From assembly GCA_903855985.1 (NCBI GenBank), contig CAIOAO010000105.1, positions 1-64,000 of the forward strand: a DNA stretch of 64,000 bases, given 5' to 3'. The position numbers and the translations under genes are program-made. Each line of letters starts with the position of its first letter. Within the stretch, counting starts at the first letter, position 1. Source of the stretch: an uncultured Opitutia bacterium (lineage in GTDB: Bacteria; Verrucomicrobiota; Verrucomicrobiia; Opitutales; Opitutaceae). Below the pieces are notes generated by a model, which was given only the letters and a program-made list of their open reading frames with translations, was not told the DNA's origin and did no database searches. Below, one piece after another: positions 1-7,260 of the stretch.

Positions 1-2
1 CC

Positions 3-311
3 GGCATGCCCGGCACCGGCGGCCCGGGCCACAAGGTCAAGGCGGAGTTCAACACCAAGTCCCACGTGCGCGGCGTCATTTCCATGGCGCGCTCGGCCCA
101 TCCCGACTCCGCCGGCAGCCAGTTTTTCATCTGCCACGGCGAGGCCAAGTTCCTCGACGGCCAGTACACCGCCTTCGGTGAACTCGTGAAGGGCGACGAC
201 GTCCTCGAGCGCATCGCGACGATGCCGACCAGCTCCGGCGGCGGCGGCGAAAAGAGCACGCCCATCGAGCGCGTCGAGGTCACCAGCATTACGCTCGTCC
301 CGGCCAAGTAA
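3..311 (+). CDS. Peptidyl-prolyl cis-trans isomerase, cyclophilin type (3' part)
   Basis: This is the C-terminal part of a cyclophilin; the gene begins before the window. The visible 103 codons carry family hallmarks: SMARS, then SAGSQFFICHG (active-site strand) and FLDGQYTAFGELVKGDDVL. Cyclophilins catalyse cis-trans isomerisation of prolyl peptide bonds and assist folding. Whether this copy is cytoplasmic or exported cannot be judged because the N-terminus is missing. The end is intact and the next gene, folA, follows after 60 bp on the same strand. Confidence 0.93.
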   Translation, partial: GMPGTGGPGHKVKAEFNTKSHVRGVISMARSAHPDSAGSQFFICHGEAKFLDGQYTAFGELVKGDDVLERIATMPTSSGGGGEKSTPIERVEVTSITLVPAK

Positions 312-371
312 GGCCGGTCCGCGGCGCCAGTCTGCCATTGGACCCTGCCCTTGGGCGCAGAACGACTCCCC

Positions 372-866
372 ATGCCCAAGCTCCTCCATCTCCAGGTCGC
401 CTGTGCCGAGAACCGCGTCATCGGGCGCAAGGGCCAGCTGCCGTGGCGGATTCCGGAGGACCTGCAGTTCTTCCACGACCAGACCGCCGGCCAGACCGTC
501 GTGCTCGGCCGGGTGTGCTTCGAGACCTGGCCGCGCGTCCTGCTCGACGGCCGCCAGCCCGTGGTCATCACGCGGAATCCGGCCCTCGCCTCCGACCAGG
601 TCCGCGTGGCCGGTTCGCTCACCGCCGCCCTTGCGATCGCGGAAACCCTGCCGGGTGAGATCCACATCTGCGGCGGCGAGCGCATCTACGGGGAAACCCT
701 CGCCCTCAACCGGCCCATGCGGCTGCACCTGACGCTCGTGCACGCCGACGTGCCCGGGGACACCTATTTCCCCGAATGGCGCCACCTCGCCTGGCGCGAG
801 ACCAGCCGCCGCGAGAGCGCCGACGCCAACTTCCGCTACACGTTCTACACGCTCGAGCGTCCGTAG
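372..866 (+). CDS. folA: Dihydrofolate reductase
   Basis: Encodes about 164 residues, normal for bacterial DHFR, which reduces dihydrofolate to tetrahydrofolate with NADPH. Recognisable elements are the N-terminal ENRVIGRKGQLPWRIPEDL segment (substrate loop with the acidic residue in PEDL), the NADPH-binding VVLGRVCFETW strand, VITRNP, and the CGGERIYGE motif near residue 105. An upstream in-frame start at 351 would add MGAERLP, which does not resemble the family; MPKLLHLQVA at 372 is the natural N-terminus. The gene probably stands alone or is co-transcribed with the preceding cyclophilin. Confidence 0.93.
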   Translation: MPKLLHLQVACAENRVIGRKGQLPWRIPEDLQFFHDQTAGQTVVLGRVCFETWPRVLLDGRQPVVITRNPALASDQVRVAGSLTAALAIAETLPGEIHICGGERIYGETLALNRPMRLHLTLVHADVPGDTYFPEWRHLAWRETSRRESADANFRYTFYTLERP

Positions 867-869
867 TTT

Positions 870-1028
870 TTAACCACGAAGCCCAGGCCTTTTATCGCGG
901 AACCGCGGAGGAGCGGAAATACCGGGAAACACACCAAAGTCAGAACTCCGCGTTTCCGCCCCTCCGCGCTTCCGCGATAAATTCCGGAGATCGAAGTTCG
1001 CGTTCATTCGCGTCCATTCGCGGTTAAA
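870..1028. repeat. Composite intergenic inverted repeat (copy 1)
   Basis: Non-coding spacer between folA and the leftward operon. It contains TTTATCGCGGAA...GCGGAGGAGCGGAAATAC near 890-922 and its near reverse complement (GTTTCCGCCCCTCCGCGC.TTCCGCGATAAA) near 951-981. These are followed by CGTTCATTCGCGTCCATTCGCGGTTAA, the same motif that forms the arms of the repeat at 5194-5286. Closely related copies lie at 20633-20765 and 48311-48402. It can form a long stem between two convergent transcription units. Confidence 0.8.
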
Positions 1029-1037
1029 AAACAGGTT

Positions 1038-1568
1038 CTATCTCCGCTGCGCCGCCGCGTGCGCCTTCGCGGTCTCGACGTATTTTTCCGCCCACGGCTT
1101 CAGGGTCGCGATTTCCTCCGGCCGAAGCGGGCGGATCACCTTCGCCGGCGAGCCATAGACCATCGAGCCCGGCGGACAGACAAAATGCTGCGGCACGAGG
1201 GAGTTCGCCCCAACGATGCTCTGCGCGCCGATCTTCGCGCCATCGAGGATGGTCGCACCCATGCCAATGAGGCACTCGTCGCCGATCGTGCAGGCGTGGA
1301 TGATCGCCGCATGGCCGATCGTGCACCATTTGCCGATGTAGGCGCCGTAATCGTCGGCGAGGTGGACGATCGCATTGTCCTGGATATTCGTCCCCTCGCC
1401 CACCCGGATCTCATGGATGTCGCCCCGCAGCACCGCGCCGTAAAACACGCTGGTCTGCGGGCCCAGCACGACGTCGCCGTTGACCGTGGCGTTCGCCGCG
1501 ATGAACAGCGCCCCGGCGACCTCGGGCGTCTTGGTAAAATGGCGGGCGAGCTGGTCTTTGATGGCCAT
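1038..1568 (-). CDS. Gamma-carbonic anhydrase-like hexapeptide-repeat protein
   Basis: A 176-residue left-handed beta-helix protein of the gamma-class carbonic anhydrase / YrdA-PaaY family. Hexapeptide repeats run through NATVNGDVVLG, SVFYGAVLRGD, IRVGEGTNIQDNAIVHL and CTIGHAAIIHACTIGD. The metal-ligand histidines typical of the family are H69 (IVHL), H86 and H91 (IGHAAIIHA). The chosen start (MAIKDQLARHF) follows AGGAGAAATAAC, a good ribosome-binding site; a longer reading to 1628 runs into the upstream permease gene. It is the last gene of the BMP-transporter operon, one base after the permease stop, so it is likely co-transcribed. Catalytic activity is not proven for many members of this family. 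Confidence 0.88.
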   Translation of the reverse strand: MAIKDQLARHFTKTPEVAGALFIAANATVNGDVVLGPQTSVFYGAVLRGDIHEIRVGEGTNIQDNAIVHLADDYGAYIGKWCTIGHAAIIHACTIGDECLIGMGATILDGAKIGAQSIVGANSLVPQHFVCPPGSMVYGSPAKVIRPLRPEEIATLKPWAEKYVETAKAHAAAQRR

Positions 1569-1569
1569 G

Positions 1570-2544
1570 TTATTTCTCCTTCGAATATGGCACGCCGATG
1601 GCCTTGGGCGCAACCGCCGTTCCGACAAATCCGGCCAGCAACAGCACCGTGAGCACGTAAGGCAGGGCGAGGATGAACTGCACCGGGATCACGCCGACCA
1701 GCGGCAGCGCCACGCCCTGCAGCCGGGTGGCGAGCGCGTCGGTGAACGCAAAGAGCAGGCAGGCCCCCAGCGTGGGGTACGGCTTCCACTTGCCGAAGAT
1801 CAGCGCCGCCAGCGCGAGGTAGCCCTTGCCCGCCGTCATGTCGCGCACGAAGCCCGAGCTCGCCGCCGTGGACAGATACGTGCCCGCCACGCCGCACAAC
1901 GCGCCGGAAATGAGCACCGCCTGGTACCGCAGTCGCGCCACGGAGATACCGGCCGTGTCCACCGCCGACGGGTTTTCCCCCACCGCCCGCAACCGCAGGC
2001 CAAAGCGCGTGCGAAACAGCACCCACGCGCTGATCGGCACCAGGACCGCCGCGAAATAGACCACAAGGTTGTGTCCGCTCAGCAGCTCGGCGTAGAGCAG
2101 ACCCGGCAGCGGTACCGCCCGCGCCGCTTCCGCCCCGGGCCAGTGCAGGGCCAGGAAACGCTGGCCCACGCCCTCCAGCTGCGGCGTCTGGCCGCCAAGA
2201 TTGAACCAGGCGAGCGCGAGCGAAGGCCCGAGGCCCGCAACCATGATATTCACCGCCATGCCGGCGACGACCTGGTTGCCGCGGTGCGTCACGCAGGCAT
2301 ACGCCAGCAGCAGCGCCAGCGCCATGGCCGTGACGATGCCCGCGACCAGTCCGAGCCAGGCCGAGCCGCTCACCGCTGCGACCGCGGCCGAGGCAAAGGC
2401 CGCGCCCAGCATCATGCCCTCCAGGCCGAGCGCGATCACGCCCGAGCGCTCGGAAAACAGGCCCGCAATCGCGGCCAGCAGCAGCGGCGTCGCCACGCGG
2501 ATCGTGGCGGCCAGCAGGAGGACGATGAGGGTGTAGGTTTCCAT
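1570..2544 (-). CDS. BMP-family ABC transporter, permease subunit 2
   Basis: A 324-residue polytopic inner-membrane protein of the BPD_transp_2 type, the second permease of a nucleoside-like importer (NupQ/YufQ/BmpG type). The sequence opens with a hydrophobic segment, then GLFSERSGVIALGLEGMML, the conserved loop that contacts the ATPase in this family (ERSGV.NLGLEG.M). About eight to ten membrane segments follow. It starts one base after the stop of the first permease, so the two are translationally coupled. Its partner genes (ATPase, first permease and lipid-anchored or periplasmic binding protein) all lie upstream on the same strand. Confidence 0.9.
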   Translation of the reverse strand: METYTLIVLLLAATIRVATPLLLAAIAGLFSERSGVIALGLEGMMLGAAFASAAVAAVSGSAWLGLVAGIVTAMALALLLAYACVTHRGNQVVAGMAVNIMVAGLGPSLALAWFNLGGQTPQLEGVGQRFLALHWPGAEAARAVPLPGLLYAELLSGHNLVVYFAAVLVPISAWVLFRTRFGLRLRAVGENPSAVDTAGISVARLRYQAVLISGALCGVAGTYLSTAASSGFVRDMTAGKGYLALAALIFGKWKPYPTLGACLLFAFTDALATRLQGVALPLVGVIPVQFILALPYVLTVLLLAGFVGTAVAPKAIGVPYSKEK

Positions 2545-2545
2545 G

Positions 2546-3655
2546 TTACGGGGCGTCCTTCCGGCCGCCGAACCGCGCCAGCAGCGTGGCGAGCGGGCCG
2601 CGGAAGACGTTCTCCAGCGCGCCGCAGAACAGGATCACGAGGCCCTGGATGACCACGACCATGTCGCGGTTGACGCGCGGCATGTCGAACGAGAGCTGCG
2701 AGCCGCCCTGCATCAGCGCGCCGAACAGCACGGCCGCGAAGAAGATCCCGACGGGGTGGTTGCGCCCCATCAGCGCCACCGCGATGCCGACAAACCCCGC
2801 GCCCGCGGGAAAATCCAGCAGGATGCGGTGCTGCGAGCCCATCAGCTCGTTGAGGCCCAGCAGGCCGGCGAGCGCGCCCGAGAGCAGCATCGCTTGAATC
2901 GTGATGCGCGACGGCCGGATGCCCGCGTAGACCGCGGCGGCGGAATTCTGGCCGGCCACCCGCAGCGCGTAACCCCAGCGCGTGCGCCAGACCAGCACCC
3001 AGACGAGGACGCCGGCGGCCAGGGCGAAGAGAAACGCAAGGTTGAGCGGCGTGCTGGTGAACGGGATGCCGATTTTCCCGAGCAGCGTGTGCAGGCCGGG
3101 CAGCGTGGCGTTGGGGGCGAACTCGCGCGACTCCGGGGACTGCTGGCCGGGCTTGATCAGGATATTCACCAGCAGCCACGTCATCAGGGCCGAGGCGATG
3201 AAGTTGAACATGATCGTCGTGATGACGATGTGGCTGCCGCGCCGCGCCTGGAGGTAAGCCGGGATGAACGCCCACGCCGCGCCAAACACTGCGCCGGCGA
3301 TGACCGCCAGCGGCAGCACGGCCCAGAACGGCCACGACCCGAGCCACAGGCACACGAGTCCGGTGCCCAGCCCGCCGAGGTAGGCCTGGCCGTCACCGCC
3401 GATGTTGAAGAGTCCCGCGTGGTACGCCACCGCGACGGCGAGCCCGGTGAAGATGAAGTTGGTGGAATAGTAGAGCGTGTACCCCACCGACTCCTGCGAG
3501 CCGAACGCGCCGTCCGCCATGAGCTTCAGCGCCGCCCACGGGCTCTCGCCAATCACCTTGATGATGACGCCCGAGAGCAGCAGCGCCGCGAGCAGGTTGA
3601 TCGCCGGGAGCAGGCCCAGTTCAGCCCAGCGGGGGAGTTTGGCCGGCGTACTCAT
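2546..3655 (-). CDS. BMP-family ABC transporter, permease subunit 1
   Basis: A 369-residue multi-spanning permease of the same BPD_transp_2 fold (NupP/YufP type). It has an N-terminal membrane segment (LGLLPAINLLAALLLSGVII) and a central FTGLAVAVAYHAGLFNIGGDGQ motif that matches the cytoplasmic coupling region GL..FNIG.EGQ. The start at 3655 overlaps the ATPase gene stop by 4 bp (ATGA type), which implies coupled translation and a 1:1:1 complex with the second permease and the duplicated ATPase. Confidence 0.9.
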   Translation of the reverse strand: MSTPAKLPRWAELGLLPAINLLAALLLSGVIIKVIGESPWAALKLMADGAFGSQESVGYTLYYSTNFIFTGLAVAVAYHAGLFNIGGDGQAYLGGLGTGLVCLWLGSWPFWAVLPLAVIAGAVFGAAWAFIPAYLQARRGSHIVITTIMFNFIASALMTWLLVNILIKPGQQSPESREFAPNATLPGLHTLLGKIGIPFTSTPLNLAFLFALAAGVLVWVLVWRTRWGYALRVAGQNSAAAVYAGIRPSRITIQAMLLSGALAGLLGLNELMGSQHRILLDFPAGAGFVGIAVALMGRNHPVGIFFAAVLFGALMQGGSQLSFDMPRVNRDMVVVIQGLVILFCGALENVFRGPLATLLARFGGRKDAP

Positions 3656-5217
3656 GTCCGGCCCTCCCCTTTCACGCCGGCCATCATGAGTCCGAGTTTT
3701 TCCTCGGTGGCGTCGGCGCGCGCGACCTCGCCGACGATCTCACCGGAGTTCATCACGAGGATCCGGTCGGCCAGGCCGAGGATTTCGTCCAGTTCGACCG
3801 AGACCAGCAACAGCGCCTTCCCGGCGTCGCGCAAGGTCACGAGCTTCTTGTGGATAAACTCAATCGCCCCGATATCCACGCCGCGCGTCGGCTGGCCGAT
3901 CAGCAGCACGCGCGGGTCGGAATCAATCTCGCGCGCCAGCACCAGCTTCTGCTGGTTGCCGCCGGAAAAGGACGCAATGTGCAGCCCCGGGTCCGGCGGA
4001 CGCACATCGTAGGCGACCATCTTTTGCGTGCAGCCGCCGTGGATGGCGGAGCGGTTCAGCAACAGTCCGCGCTGGTAAACCGGGAGATCGTGGTACCCGA
4101 GGATGGCGTTGTCCTCCGCGGAAAAACCCGCGACGACCCCCATCCGCAGCCGGTCCTCCGGCACATGCGCAAGCCCGAGCCGGCGGCGCGCGCGGGCGTC
4201 CATGCCCTCGCGCACCAGGTCGCGGCCCTCGAGGACAATTTCGCCGCGGCTCGGTGCCCGGATGCCGGCGAGTGCCTCCAGCAGCTCCGACTGGCCGTTG
4301 CCGGCGACCCCGGCGATGCCGACAATTTCCCCGGCCTGCAGGGTAAAACTGACGTTCTTCACCCGCGGCACGCCGAGCCGGTCGCGCACCTCGAGGTTCC
4401 GCACGGCCAGCAGCGTCGCGCCGGGCTGCGCCGGGGTTTTGTCCACGCGCAGCAGCACCGCGCGGCCGACCATCTTTTCGGCGAGCTCCCGTGGCGAGGT
4501 GGATTTGGTCTCAACCTCCCCGACGATGGCGCCCTGCCGCATGACGGTGACGCGGTCCGTCACGGCCATGATCTCGCGCAGCTTGTGCGTGACGAGGATG
4601 ACGGTTTTGCCCTGCGCCCGCAGCCGGGCGAGCATCTTGAACAGCTGGTCAGCCTCCTGCGGCGTCAGCACCGCGGTCGGCTCGTCGAGAATCAGGATGT
4701 CCGCGCCGCGGTGCAGCGCCTTCAGGATCTCCACGCGCTGCTGCAGCCCGACCGGCAGTTCCGACACGACCGCGTCGAGCGGCACATCGAGCCCGTAATC
4801 CCGCGCGAGTTGCTCCAGCCCGGCCCGGGCCGCCGCCATGCCGCCCGCGAGCCGGCGCCCGCCCTCGGCACCGAGGACGACGTTTTCCAGCACCGTGAAA
4901 TTCTCCACGAGCATGAAGTGCTGGTGGACCATGCCGATCCCCGCCGCGATCGCGTCCTGCGGGGAGCCGATCTCCACCACCCGCCCCGCCACGCGGATTT
5001 CCCCGGCGTCGGCGCGGTGAAACCCATAGACGATGTTCATGAGCGTGGACTTGCCCGCGCCATTCTCACCGATGAGCCCGTGGATGCTGCCGGCGGCGAT
5101 GGCGCACGAGATCGCGCGGTTCGCGCGCACGGCCCCGAACCGCTTGTCGATGCCGCGCAACTCCAGCGCCGGCGCGGAGGATTCAGACGGGGTAACCGCG
5201 AATGGACGCGAATTCAC
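3652..5217 (-). CDS. BMP-family ABC transporter, duplicated ATPase
   Basis: A 521-residue protein with two fused nucleotide-binding domains, as in sugar/nucleoside importers (RbsA, NupO). Domain 1 has an intact Walker A (GENGAGKST), a degenerate signature (LPVGLQQRVEIL) and Walker B ILILDEPTAVL. Domain 2 has the usual degenerate P-loop (GVAGNGQSELLEAL), signature SGGNQQKLVLAREI and a non-canonical LIGQPTRGVD Walker B region. The reading frame opens with a GTG (MNSRPFA) that lies inside the left arm of the inverted repeat 5194-5286, so the first residues are repeat-derived. No alternative ATG exists before ALELRGIDKRFG, so the exact start is uncertain. Confidence 0.9.
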   Translation of the reverse strand: MNSRPFAVTPSESSAPALELRGIDKRFGAVRANRAISCAIAAGSIHGLIGENGAGKSTLMNIVYGFHRADAGEIRVAGRVVEIGSPQDAIAAGIGMVHQHFMLVENFTVLENVVLGAEGGRRLAGGMAAARAGLEQLARDYGLDVPLDAVVSELPVGLQQRVEILKALHRGADILILDEPTAVLTPQEADQLFKMLARLRAQGKTVILVTHKLREIMAVTDRVTVMRQGAIVGEVETKSTSPRELAEKMVGRAVLLRVDKTPAQPGATLLAVRNLEVRDRLGVPRVKNVSFTLQAGEIVGIAGVAGNGQSELLEALAGIRAPSRGEIVLEGRDLVREGMDARARRRLGLAHVPEDRLRMGVVAGFSAEDNAILGYHDLPVYQRGLLLNRSAIHGGCTQKMVAYDVRPPDPGLHIASFSGGNQQKLVLAREIDSDPRVLLIGQPTRGVDIGAIEFIHKKLVTLRDAGKALLLVSVELDEILGLADRILVMNSGEIVGEVARADATEEKLGLMMAGVKGEGRT

Positions 5218-5286
5218 GCGAATGAATCGTCTGAGCGTTCACGAATCCGAAGCATCATTCGCGTGAATTCGCGTCCATTCGCGGTT
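5194..5286. repeat. Perfect 32-bp inverted repeat (copy 2)
   Basis: Two 32-bp arms, 5194-5225 and 5255-5286, are exact reverse complements (AACCGCGAATGGACGCGAAT... and its complement) around a 29-bp loop. The element fills the space between the BMP protein gene and the ATPase gene and overlaps the annotated start of the ATPase. The same motif appears at the right end of the 870-1028 element and, in degraded form, at 57164-57196. Confidence 0.9.
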
Positions 5287-5289
5287 TAG

Positions 5290-6321
5290 TTACGGTTTGT
5301 ACTCCGAGACCTTGAGCTTGCCGCTGACAATATCGGCGCGCGCCTGGTCCAGCCGCTGCTTCATCGCGGGCGTCAGGACGGTGCGGTTGTGCTCGTCGAA
5401 CGAGTAATCCACGCCGTTCTCCGCCAGGCCGAGCACGAGCTGGCCGGGCTGCCACGTGCCGTTTTTCGCGTCCTCGAAGGCCTTGTAAACGGCGACGTCC
5501 ACACGCTTCACCGCCGAGGTGAGCACGCTCCCCGGATGCAGGTAGTCCTGGTTGCTATCGCAGCCGATGCTGAGTTTGCCGGCGTCCGCCGCCGCCTGCA
5601 TCACGCCGATGCCGGTGGCCCCGGCGGCGTGGAACACCACGTCGGCGCCGCGGCCGAACTGGCTCTTGGCCAACTCCGCGCCCTTGGTCGGGTCGCCCCA
5701 CGCGGCGGGCGTGGTGCCGGTCATGTTCTGGAAGACCTCGATGCCGGGGTTCACGTAGTGGGCTCCCTCGACGTAGCCGAGGGCGAATTTGCGGATGAGT
5801 GGGATGTCCATGCCGCCGACGAAGCCGATCTTGCCGGTCTTGGACGCGAGCGCCGCCGCCATGCCGCAGAGGAAGGACGATTCCTGCTCGCGGAAGTTGA
5901 TCGACTGGACGTTGGGCAGGTCCACCACGGCGTCGATGATGGTGAACTTCACGTTGGGAAACTGCTTGGCGACCTTCTCCACGGCCGAGGCCTGGGTGAA
6001 GCCCACCGCGACGATGATGTTGGCACCGCGCTTGGCGGACTGCGCCATGATCTGCTCGCGCTGGGCGGCGTTGGTGATCTCGAACTCGCGGAAAGCGATG
6101 CCGGTGTCGCGCTTGAACTTCTCGGCGCCCTCGCTGGCGGACTGGTTGAAGGACCGGTCGAACTTGCCGCCGAAGTCATAGACGATGGCGGGGAGGAAAT
6201 CCTTGGCGGACACCAGCGCGGCGGCGCCGGTGAGGAGAAACAACGCAAACAGGCGGTGGGGGAGGTCATCGGCAGAACGGTCCTCAACCTGCGAAAAAGC
6301 CGCCGGTGAATCAATGCCCAA
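5290..6321 (-). CDS. BMP-family ABC transporter substrate-binding protein (likely start-proximal frameshift)
   Basis: The mature protein belongs to the PnrA/BMP family of nucleoside-type binding proteins: AIVYDFGGKFDRSFNQSA, the ANIIVAVGF strand, FVGGMDIPLIRKFALGY and IGCDSNQDY are family motifs. It is the first gene of the importer operon and delivers ligand to the two permeases. The long frame begins with TTG at 6321 and has no sensible signal peptide start. A well-placed ATG at 6269 lies one frame off; with one extra C in the C5 run at 6258-6262 it would read MTSPHRLFALFLLTGAAALV, an ideal signal peptide. A sequencing indel or real frameshift there is likely. Ligand identity (purine nucleoside or other) is inferred from family only. 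Confidence 0.88.
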   Translation of the reverse strand: MGIDSPAAFSQVEDRSADDLPHRLFALFLLTGAAALVSAKDFLPAIVYDFGGKFDRSFNQSASEGAEKFKRDTGIAFREFEITNAAQREQIMAQSAKRGANIIVAVGFTQASAVEKVAKQFPNVKFTIIDAVVDLPNVQSINFREQESSFLCGMAAALASKTGKIGFVGGMDIPLIRKFALGYVEGAHYVNPGIEVFQNMTGTTPAAWGDPTKGAELAKSQFGRGADVVFHAAGATGIGVMQAAADAGKLSIGCDSNQDYLHPGSVLTSAVKRVDVAVYKAFEDAKNGTWQPGQLVLGLAENGVDYSFDEHNRTVLTPAMKQRLDQARADIVSGKLKVSEYKP

Positions 6322-6416
6322 CGCGGGGTTTCTTTGGCCCGGAACCGGAAAAAAGATTCGGCAACCGCGGGGAGATGGCTAGCTAACTGCTGCCGCCCCT
6401 CCCACCCACCCTCCCC

Positions 6417-7175
6417 ATGGCCCACCGACCCTTCCGCGAACACTTCGCCCCGCCCACCGAGCCGTACTTCCGCTGGCGCGGCGGGGAGATCACCCGCATC
6501 GAGGGCTTCTCGGACGCGGTGTTCGCGTTTGCCGTCTCGCTCCTGGTCGTCGCGCTCGAGGTGCCGCACACCTACGCCGAGCTGCTCGGGGTGTTGCGGG
6601 CCTTCCCCGGGTTCATCGCGAGCTTCGTGCTGCTTTATCTTTTCTGGAGCTACCATTACCGGTACTTCCGGCGCTACGGCCTGGAGGATAATTTCTCCAA
6701 GTGGCTCAACGCCGCGCTGCTCCTGCTCGTGCTGTTTTCCGTCTATCCGCTGAAGTTCCTCTTTGGGCTCATGTTCCAGGGCCTGTTCGGCAGCAGCGGC
6801 CTGCACGGGACCCATGCGATCAGCCTCAGCTCCGAGCAGGAATGGTCCGGCCTGCTCTACATTTATGGCGCCGGGCTCGCCGGGATCTTCTGCTGCTATG
6901 CCGGCCTCTACCAGCACGCCTACAACCTCCGGGCCCGCCTCCGGCTCACGCGGGCGGAGGAGATTCTCACCGTGAGCGCCGTGCGGGGTTACGCCATCGC
7001 GATCGGCGTGTGTCTGCTTTCCCTCCTGATGGTGAAGCTCGGCCGGAACGCGGAGGCCGGCTGGGTCTATTTCCTCATCGCGATCCTCGTGCCCATCAGC
7101 ACGCGCTGGCACAAGCGTGCCGCACGGCGGGCGGAGGAAGCCTGGCGGGCGCGACGGCAGGCGGAAGCGCGCTAA
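6417..7175 (+). CDS. TMEM175-type (DUF1211) potassium channel family protein
   Basis: A 252-residue inner-membrane protein with about six membrane segments. The signature RIEGFSDAVFAFAVSLLVV at residues 28-46 is the R-x3-FSD motif in the first helix of bacterial TMEM175/DUF1211 channels, whose hydrophobic residues form the potassium pore. Further family features are LYLFWSYHYRYFRRY and LLLVLFSVYPLKFLFG. The C-terminus is an Arg/Ala-rich cytoplasmic tail. The protein carries one repeat unit, as expected for bacterial members that assemble as tetramers. It stands alone, divergent from the BMP operon. Confidence 0.87.
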   Translation: MAHRPFREHFAPPTEPYFRWRGGEITRIEGFSDAVFAFAVSLLVVALEVPHTYAELLGVLRAFPGFIASFVLLYLFWSYHYRYFRRYGLEDNFSKWLNAALLLLVLFSVYPLKFLFGLMFQGLFGSSGLHGTHAISLSSEQEWSGLLYIYGAGLAGIFCCYAGLYQHAYNLRARLRLTRAEEILTVSAVRGYAIAIGVCLLSLLMVKLGRNAEAGWVYFLIAILVPISTRWHKRAARRAEEAWRARRQAEAR

Positions 7176-7198
7176 AGCGCGCTCCGGTTGCATCGAGA

Positions 7199-7226
7199 GT
7201 GGGCGGGACCGCTGGGTCCGCCCAAC
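7199..7226. terminator. GC-rich hairpin between convergent genes
   Basis: TGGGCGGGACC and GGGTCCGCCCA flank a 3-base loop with one bulge. The hairpin sits between the converging TMEM175 and glgP genes. There is no clear T-tract, so intrinsic termination is only a possibility. Confidence 0.35.
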
Positions 7227-7260
7227 ACCCGGCCGGTGGTCGCGGGCCGCCCGCGGAAAC

